Shown here: piece after piece, positions 7,423 to 10,630 of the stretch
Numbering within the stretch: the stretch's first letter is position 1
How the letters are laid out: every line of letters begins with the position of its first letter
Assembly (NCBI GenBank): GCA_945876985.1
Contig: CAMCQX010000030.1
Span: forward strand, 1-10,630
DNA from: Chitinophaga pinensis
GTDB lineage: Bacteria > Bacteroidota > Bacteroidia > UKL13-3
DNA: 10,630 nucleotides
Reading direction: 5' to 3'
Translations under genes and position numbers: made by a program
Notes under the pieces: generated by a model
The model's input: the letters and a program-made list of their open reading frames with translations, nothing else
What the model was told of the DNA's origin: nothing
Database searches by the model: none

Positions 7423-7453
7423 CAATTATAAAACTAATAATTAAAAAAACAAA
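7423..7453 (-). promoter_or_regulatory. Candidate Bacteroidota promoter of the M43 protease gene
   Basis: On the minus strand TTTG (7453-7450) is followed after 19 bases by TATAATTG (7430-7423), one mismatch from TAnnTTTG. The spacing matches the -33/-7 arrangement known in Bacteroidota. The predicted leader before ATG 7391 is about 25 nt. Confidence 0.4.
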
Positions 7454-7492
7454 AAAAGTTTTTGTAGAAACAAATAGGCGGTTAATTTTTTT

Positions 7493-7651
7493 ATATTGTT
7501 GGTTTTGAAGATGTCAACATTTTATAGTTGCGAATAAATTTACTTTAAACCAATGTAAAATACGTATAAAAACACTTTCTTATATTACGCCATAAGCAGT
7601 AATAAAATATTCTTTTAAATGACAGTAAATTAGAAAAAAAACCAACAATAT
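7493..7651. repeat. 14-bp perfect inverted repeat pair bounding 131 bp
   Basis: atattgttggtttt at 7493-7506 is the exact reverse complement of aaaaccaacaatat at 7638-7651. The 131 bp between has no coding frame. It could be the terminal inverted repeat of a tiny non-autonomous element, but no clear target duplication is seen, and one such pair could arise by chance in A+T-rich DNA. Confidence 0.35.
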
Positions 7652-7746
7652 TTTAAACCTTAAATATCACTATTTTTAAGGAATTCGCAACATATAGAAA
7701 GGTTAGGATTTGCCAACGAATAGAATCTAAACTCAATAGATTTTGC

Positions 7747-7890
7747 TCATTGTTCCCATTTGTAATTCCCTATAAAAACATCATAACAATCATTGTCGTT
7801 CATTACAGTTGATGAATAAAATCTTCCTGAGATAATTTCAGTAATATTTAAAATGCCAGTGCCAGCATTGTAAGTGTATTTATTACTGAT
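7747..7890 (-). pseudogene. C-terminal remnant of an unidentified protein gene
   Basis: Reading the minus strand from just after an in-frame TAA (7891-7893) gives 47 codons ending at TGA 7747-7749. They include YNAGTGILNITEIISGRFYS and NDNDCYDVFIGNYKWEQ. There is no start codon upstream. The composition is unlike the noise frames around it: alternating hydrophobic and polar residues, Gly and Trp, few Lys/Asn runs. The beta-rich pattern ending in a GRF/GNY strand recalls the C-terminal end of small Bacteroidota lipoproteins or extracellular beta-sandwich proteins, but I cannot name a family. I read it as the tail of a gene whose front was lost. Confidence 0.45.
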
Positions 7891-7969
7891 TTACAAGATG
7901 TATCGGGATTTTATACTTCATACTTAATATTTCATTAAACAAACACGCTCGTCTCAAATACCAGCTCTC

Positions 7970-8086
7970 GCTCGCATCATACGAGTGTGAGTTTTTTTTT
8001 GACATCTCGCCCAATTATTTTTTCTGTCTTTTTAAAGTATTAATCAGCCGTAGCCTATTCATTAGCTATATTTGTATGATGCGAGT
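7970..8086 (+). repeat. Structured intergenic repeat, copy 2 (partner at 5028-5143)
   Basis: The core 7983-8050 repeats 5041-5107 with one T-run length difference. The arms ctcgcatcatac (7971-7982) and gtatgatgcgag (8074-8085) are perfect 12-bp inverted complements; the corresponding arms of copy 1 pair with different bases. A local hairpin, ctcgca with tgtgag followed by nine T, lies at 7971-8000. As in copy 1, it stands about 110 bp upstream of a hydrolase ATG. Confidence 0.65.
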
Positions 8087-8134
8087 GGTTAATGTCACAA
8101 TTTTTTAATGAGGCGTTAAAAGATACGTGTCATA

Positions 8135-8163
8135 ATTCGTATATTTAGGGGATAAATACGAAT
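8135..8163 (+). other. Small bulged hairpin upstream of the hydrolase
   Basis: attcg (8135-8139) pairs with cgaat (8159-8163), and tattta (8142-8147) with taaata (8153-8158), around a GGGGA loop with a two-base bulge. It ends eight bases before the -7 box candidate. Copy 1 of the gene has no equivalent. Possible operator or chance A+T palindrome. Confidence 0.3.
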
Positions 8164-8581
8164 ATTTTATTATGTTTGAAATAATAATTCACTATTCATG
8201 AGAAAAATATACCTTATTTTATTTGTAATTGCAGTAACAGTAACTAATATCAATGCGCAGCCCTATAAAATTGGACACACAACAATTAATTTTATTGATG
8301 CTAGTAGAAGTAACAGAAATATAGCTACAGAAGTATATTATCCTGCGGATGTTTCAGGCGATAATGTTGCGTTAACGACTTTAAATTCGCTTAAATTTCC
8401 TAGTTTAGTATTTGGACATGGATTTGTAATGACTTGGGATGCATATCAGAATTTTTGGGAAGCTCTTGTGCCGAATGGCTTTATAATTGCTTTTCCAAAA
8501 TCAGAAGGGTCATTCTCGCCTTCTCATTTAGAATTTGGAAAAGATTTGGCGTTTGTAATTAATCAAATGAATGTTTTAGGA
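8164..8581 (+). repeat. Direct repeat copy 2: promoter region and 5' coding part of the intact hydrolase (partner 5210-5621)
   Basis: This is the intact partner of the truncated duplicate and carries six extra bases (catgga, coding for HG) that are missing in copy 1. The two repeats are in the same orientation with starts 2954 bp apart. Confidence 0.9.
8171..8178 (+). promoter_or_regulatory. Bacteroidota -7 box candidate TATGTTTG, intact hydrolase
   Basis: It matches TAnnTTTG and is conserved in both gene copies, with transcription expected to begin shortly before ATG 8198. As in copy 1 no convincing -33 motif is present. Confidence 0.38.
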
Positions 8582-9373
8582 ACACAAAACACTTCTATTT
8601 TCTTTAATAGAGTTAGCCCAAAGAATGCCGTTATGGGACACAGTATGGGCGGTGGCGCATCATTTTTGTCGGTTCCTTTGAATTCTAATATTACCACTTT
8701 AGTGAATTTTGCAGCAGCAGAAACTACACCTTCAGCAATAACAGCATCGGCTTTCATTTCTATTCCTTCTTTGATTTTTGCTGGTGCAAATGATTGTGTT
8801 GCTCCTCCAACAACAAATCAAGTGCCGCTTTATAATGGAATTATCAGTACTTGTAAAACCTATATTAGTATAGTTGGTGCCAGCCATTGTCAGATGTCAA
8901 ATAGCAATACTTTATGTAATATTGGAGAAACTACTTGTACGCCAACACCTAAAATTTCGAGAAGCGAACAACACACTAAAATTTTTAGTTATTTATTGCC
9001 GTGGCTTAATTATCAATTAAAATCTGAGTGTTCGCAAGGGGCGATTTTTGATTCTCAAATAATCTCGGACGCAGCGATTACCTACCAAAAAAATTGCATT
9101 CAGTGTGTTCCATTGCTATCAAGCGAATTAAATAGTTTATATAATGAAATTGTATTGTTTCCAAATCCTGCCAATGATTTTATTTATGTAAAAGGAATTG
9201 CTCAAAAAGCATATTTTTTCAAAATTAGAGATACAAATTCAAAAATAGTATTACAAATTAAAATCACTGAAAGCCAAAATATTGATATTTCTAAATTGTC
9301 ATCTGGTGTTTACTTTTATGAAGTTATTGATTTAAACAATAAAACTGTTAAAGGCAAATTTATCAAAAACTAA
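8198..9373 (+). CDS. Secreted alpha/beta hydrolase (cutinase/PETase/dienelactone-hydrolase-like esterase) with T9SS sorting tail
   Basis: The protein has 391 residues. Residues 1-20 are a signal peptide cut before QPYK. The catalytic domain is about residues 22-275. An oxyanion-loop HG lies at 74-75 (VFGHGF). The nucleophile is S149 in GHSMGGGASF, the acid is D199 in LIFAGANDCVAPP and the histidine is H230 in VGASHCQM. The order and spacing match the polyesterase branch (cutinase-like and PETase enzymes: GxSMGG, ENDxxAP, GGSH). Cys200 and Cys231 sit right beside the catalytic Asp and His, so a disulfide tying the two loops is plausible, as in PETase. The PETase substrate-clamp Trp after the nucleophile is absent (AAAETT here). 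Residues about 317-391 are a T9SS type A tail (LFPNPANDFIYV ... LSSGVYFYEV). I infer an exported ester hydrolase; chlorophyllase or lipase-like use is equally possible. It ends 45 bp from the convergent MnmE gene. Confidence 0.88.
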   Translation: MRKIYLILFVIAVTVTNINAQPYKIGHTTINFIDASRSNRNIATEVYYPADVSGDNVALTTLNSLKFPSLVFGHGFVMTWDAYQNFWEALVPNGFIIAFPKSEGSFSPSHLEFGKDLAFVINQMNVLGTQNTSIFFNRVSPKNAVMGHSMGGGASFLSVPLNSNITTLVNFAAAETTPSAITASAFISIPSLIFAGANDCVAPPTTNQVPLYNGIISTCKTYISIVGASHCQMSNSNTLCNIGETTCTPTPKISRSEQHTKIFSYLLPWLNYQLKSECSQGAIFDSQIISDAAITYQKNCIQCVPLLSSELNSLYNEIVLFPNPANDFIYVKGIAQKAYFFKIRDTNSKIVLQIKITESQNIDISKLSSGVYFYEVIDLNNKTVKGKFIKN

Positions 9374-9393
9374 CTTTGTGAATTTGCTTTTTT
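9354..9393 (+). terminator. Probable intrinsic terminator of the hydrolase gene, overlapping its stop codon
   Basis: gcaaatt (9354-9360) and aatttgc (9381-9387) form a 7-bp stem followed immediately by six T (9388-9393). The left arm lies in the last codons of the gene. The stem is A+T-rich, so strength is uncertain. Confidence 0.5.
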
Positions 9394-9418
9394 GTTATAT
9401 TAAATATCAAGGTGTAAA

Positions 9419-10630
9419 TTACTTTCCGATACAGAACTTGCTAAATATATTGGCCAATAAGTCGTCACTTGATATATCCCCAACGATCTCACCAAGGTGA
9501 TAAATAGCTTTGCGAATGTCAAATGCCAATAAATCGCCTGTTTGTTGAATGTCCATTCCTGTTAGCACATCTTGCAATGAGTTTGAAGTATTTAACAAAG
9601 CTTCATAGTGGCGCATATTGGTAATAATTACATCGTTTTTTACCGCATCACCTCTGATTATTTCTATCAATTTTTGGTTCAATGCTGCCAAATTATTTTT
9701 TTGTAAAGTACTTACAAATATTGGTTTCGCTTGCTTGCTGTTAGCAATAAATGAATCAATTATTTCGTTTTTATTATCGGATAATAAATCAATTTTATTA
9801 CCTACAGGAATAACCACCGCATGGTTACTAATCAAAGCATCTAATTCTGTTTTTAATTCTTCAACGGTTGTGGTACTTGCATCAAATAAATAGATCACAA
9901 TACTGGCTTTGTTAATGCTTTCAAATGTTCGTTCAATGCCAATGGTTTCTATGGCATCGGTGGTATTTTTTCTGATTCCTGCGGTATCAATTAAGCGAAA
10001 CAAAATGCCATCTATGATAAATGTTTCTTCGATGGTGTCGCGCGTGGTACCAGCTATATGGCTTACAATGGCTCTTTCATCGTTAATCAAAGCATTCAGT
10101 AAAGTTGATTTTCCAGCATTGGGTTTTCCAACTATTACAGTTGGAATTCCATTCTTAATGGCATTGCCATATTTGAACGATTGTAACAACGATTGCACCA
10201 AGTTTAAAATATTTTGAACCAAATCTTTTAGTTGCGGCCTACTGGCAAATTCTACATCTTCTTCCCCAAAATCTAATTCTAGTTCTATCAAGGATGCACA
10301 GTTCACCAATCGTTCACGTAAATCTGTAATCTGACTCGAAAAGCCTCCACGCATTTGTGTCATGGCAGTTTGATGACTTGCTTCACTGTTACTAGCTATT
10401 AAATCAGCTACGGCTTCGGCTTGTGTTAAGTCGAGTTTTTTATTTAAAAACGCACGCAAGGTAAACTCACCAGCCTTAGCTGAACGCGCACCATTTTTTA
10501 TAAATAGTTGTAAAATTTGTTGTTGAATATATGCCGAACCATGGCAACTAATTTCTATCGTATTTTCACCGGTATATGATTTTGGTGCTACAAAAATAGT
10601 GGCCAATACTTCATCTATAATCTTAGGATT
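9419..10630 (-). CDS. mnmE: tRNA modification GTPase MnmE (N-terminus beyond the window)
   Basis: MnmE works with MnmG to install the 5-carboxymethylaminomethyl group on wobble uridine 34 of certain tRNAs. The frame is open to the window edge, giving 403 visible residues; the family usually has about 450-460, so roughly the first 50 are outside. Visible parts are the end of the N-terminal tetrahydrofolate-binding domain (SYTGENTIEISCHGS, GEFTLRAFLNKKLDL) and the helical domain. The inserted G domain has GKPNAGKST (visible residues 168-176), GTTRDT (194-199), DTAG (215-218) and NKID (278-281). The C-terminal FCIGK contains the catalytic cysteine. All hallmark residues are intact. The TTG at 10606 lies inside the gene and is not the start. 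It converges on the hydrolase gene. Confidence 0.96.
   Translation of the reverse strand, partial: NPKIIDEVLATIFVAPKSYTGENTIEISCHGSAYIQQQILQLFIKNGARSAKAGEFTLRAFLNKKLDLTQAEAVADLIASNSEASHQTAMTQMRGGFSSQITDLRERLVNCASLIELELDFGEEDVEFASRPQLKDLVQNILNLVQSLLQSFKYGNAIKNGIPTVIVGKPNAGKSTLLNALINDERAIVSHIAGTTRDTIEETFIIDGILFRLIDTAGIRKNTTDAIETIGIERTFESINKASIVIYLFDASTTTVEELKTELDALISNHAVVIPVGNKIDLLSDNKNEIIDSFIANSKQAKPIFVSTLQKNNLAALNQKLIEIIRGDAVKNDVIITNMRHYEALLNTSNSLQDVLTGMDIQQTGDLLAFDIRKAIYHLGEIVGDISSDDLLANIFSKFCIGK

Larger units (their letters stand above)
7392..8197. other. 806-bp region without an intact gene
   Basis: The part next to the protease holds its likely promoter (7423-7453). A 14-bp inverted repeat pair lies at 7493-7506 and 7638-7651. 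A short decayed coding remnant on the minus strand is at 7747-7890. The structured repeat copy 2 is at 7970-8086, and a hairpin plus the -7 box of the hydrolase lie at 8135-8178. The remainder is very A+T-rich and I see no start-bearing frame with protein-like composition in it. Confidence 0.7.

Noticed and set aside
7991..8000. T-run of nine versus eight in the other element copy, considered as a phase-variation switch
   Set aside because: It lies in noncoding DNA and, in copy 2, more than 170 bp before the promoter box; a length difference in a homopolymer is expected from drift.
8563..8757. 64-codon minus-strand frame
   Set aside because: It lies opposite the nucleophile region of the intact hydrolase.
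9618..10217. Two plus-strand frames of 91 and 102 codons
   Set aside because: They lie opposite mnmE, whose GTPase motifs are fully intact, and their products have no recognisable features.

Overview
The window looks like a piece of a Bacteroidota chromosome, probably from a free-living member near the Chitinophagales, Sphingobacteriales or Flavobacteriales. Three points support this: four reading frames encode exported proteins that start with Sec signal peptides, and three of these end in the type IX secretion system (T9SS) type A sorting domain (PNP...G.Y motif). The DNA is strongly A+T-rich with little use of Shine-Dalgarno sites. Some upstream regions carry the Bacteroidota -7 promoter motif TAnnTTTG. 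The genus cannot be fixed from this sequence alone.

Layout. 1-1765 (+): a RidA-family gene of the 2-aminomuconate deaminase type, cut by the window edge, followed 14 bp later by a dihydroorotase. 1793-2068 (+): a GNAT acetyltransferase that has lost its 5' half. 2151-5006 (+): a large secreted GH18 chitinase-like protein with LamG and Ig-like domains, a run of about twelve 14-residue repeats, and a T9SS tail. 5028-5143: a structured intergenic repeat that reappears at 7970-8086. 5244-5645 (+): a 3'-truncated copy of an alpha/beta hydrolase. 5642-6037 (-): a small lipoprotein of unknown function. 6090-7391 (-): a secreted M43 (pappalysin/ulilysin-type) metalloprotease with a good intrinsic terminator. 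7392-8197: about 800 bp without an intact gene, holding a short decayed coding remnant on the minus strand, a 14-bp inverted repeat pair and the second structured repeat. 8198-9373 (+): the full-length hydrolase, a secreted serine esterase resembling the cutinase/PETase/dienelactone-hydrolase group, with a T9SS tail. 9419-10630 (-): MnmE, the tRNA-modification GTPase, cut at its N-terminus by the window edge.

How the parts relate. The ends of the window are housekeeping genes (pyrimidine synthesis, tRNA modification). The middle is a small accessory island of exported degradative enzymes: chitinase, metalloprotease and esterase, all using T9SS. The most interesting structural point is that 5210-5621 and 8164-8581 are direct repeats, about 97% identical, each preceded by the same 116-117 bp structured element. 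They flank a block of nearly 3 kb carrying the lipoprotein and the metalloprotease. Recombination between the repeats would remove the block and leave one intact hydrolase gene. The arrangement is what a single-crossover integration of a circle, or a tandem duplication followed by decay, would leave. I do not see a clear defence system, CRISPR array, tRNA, rRNA or transposase gene.
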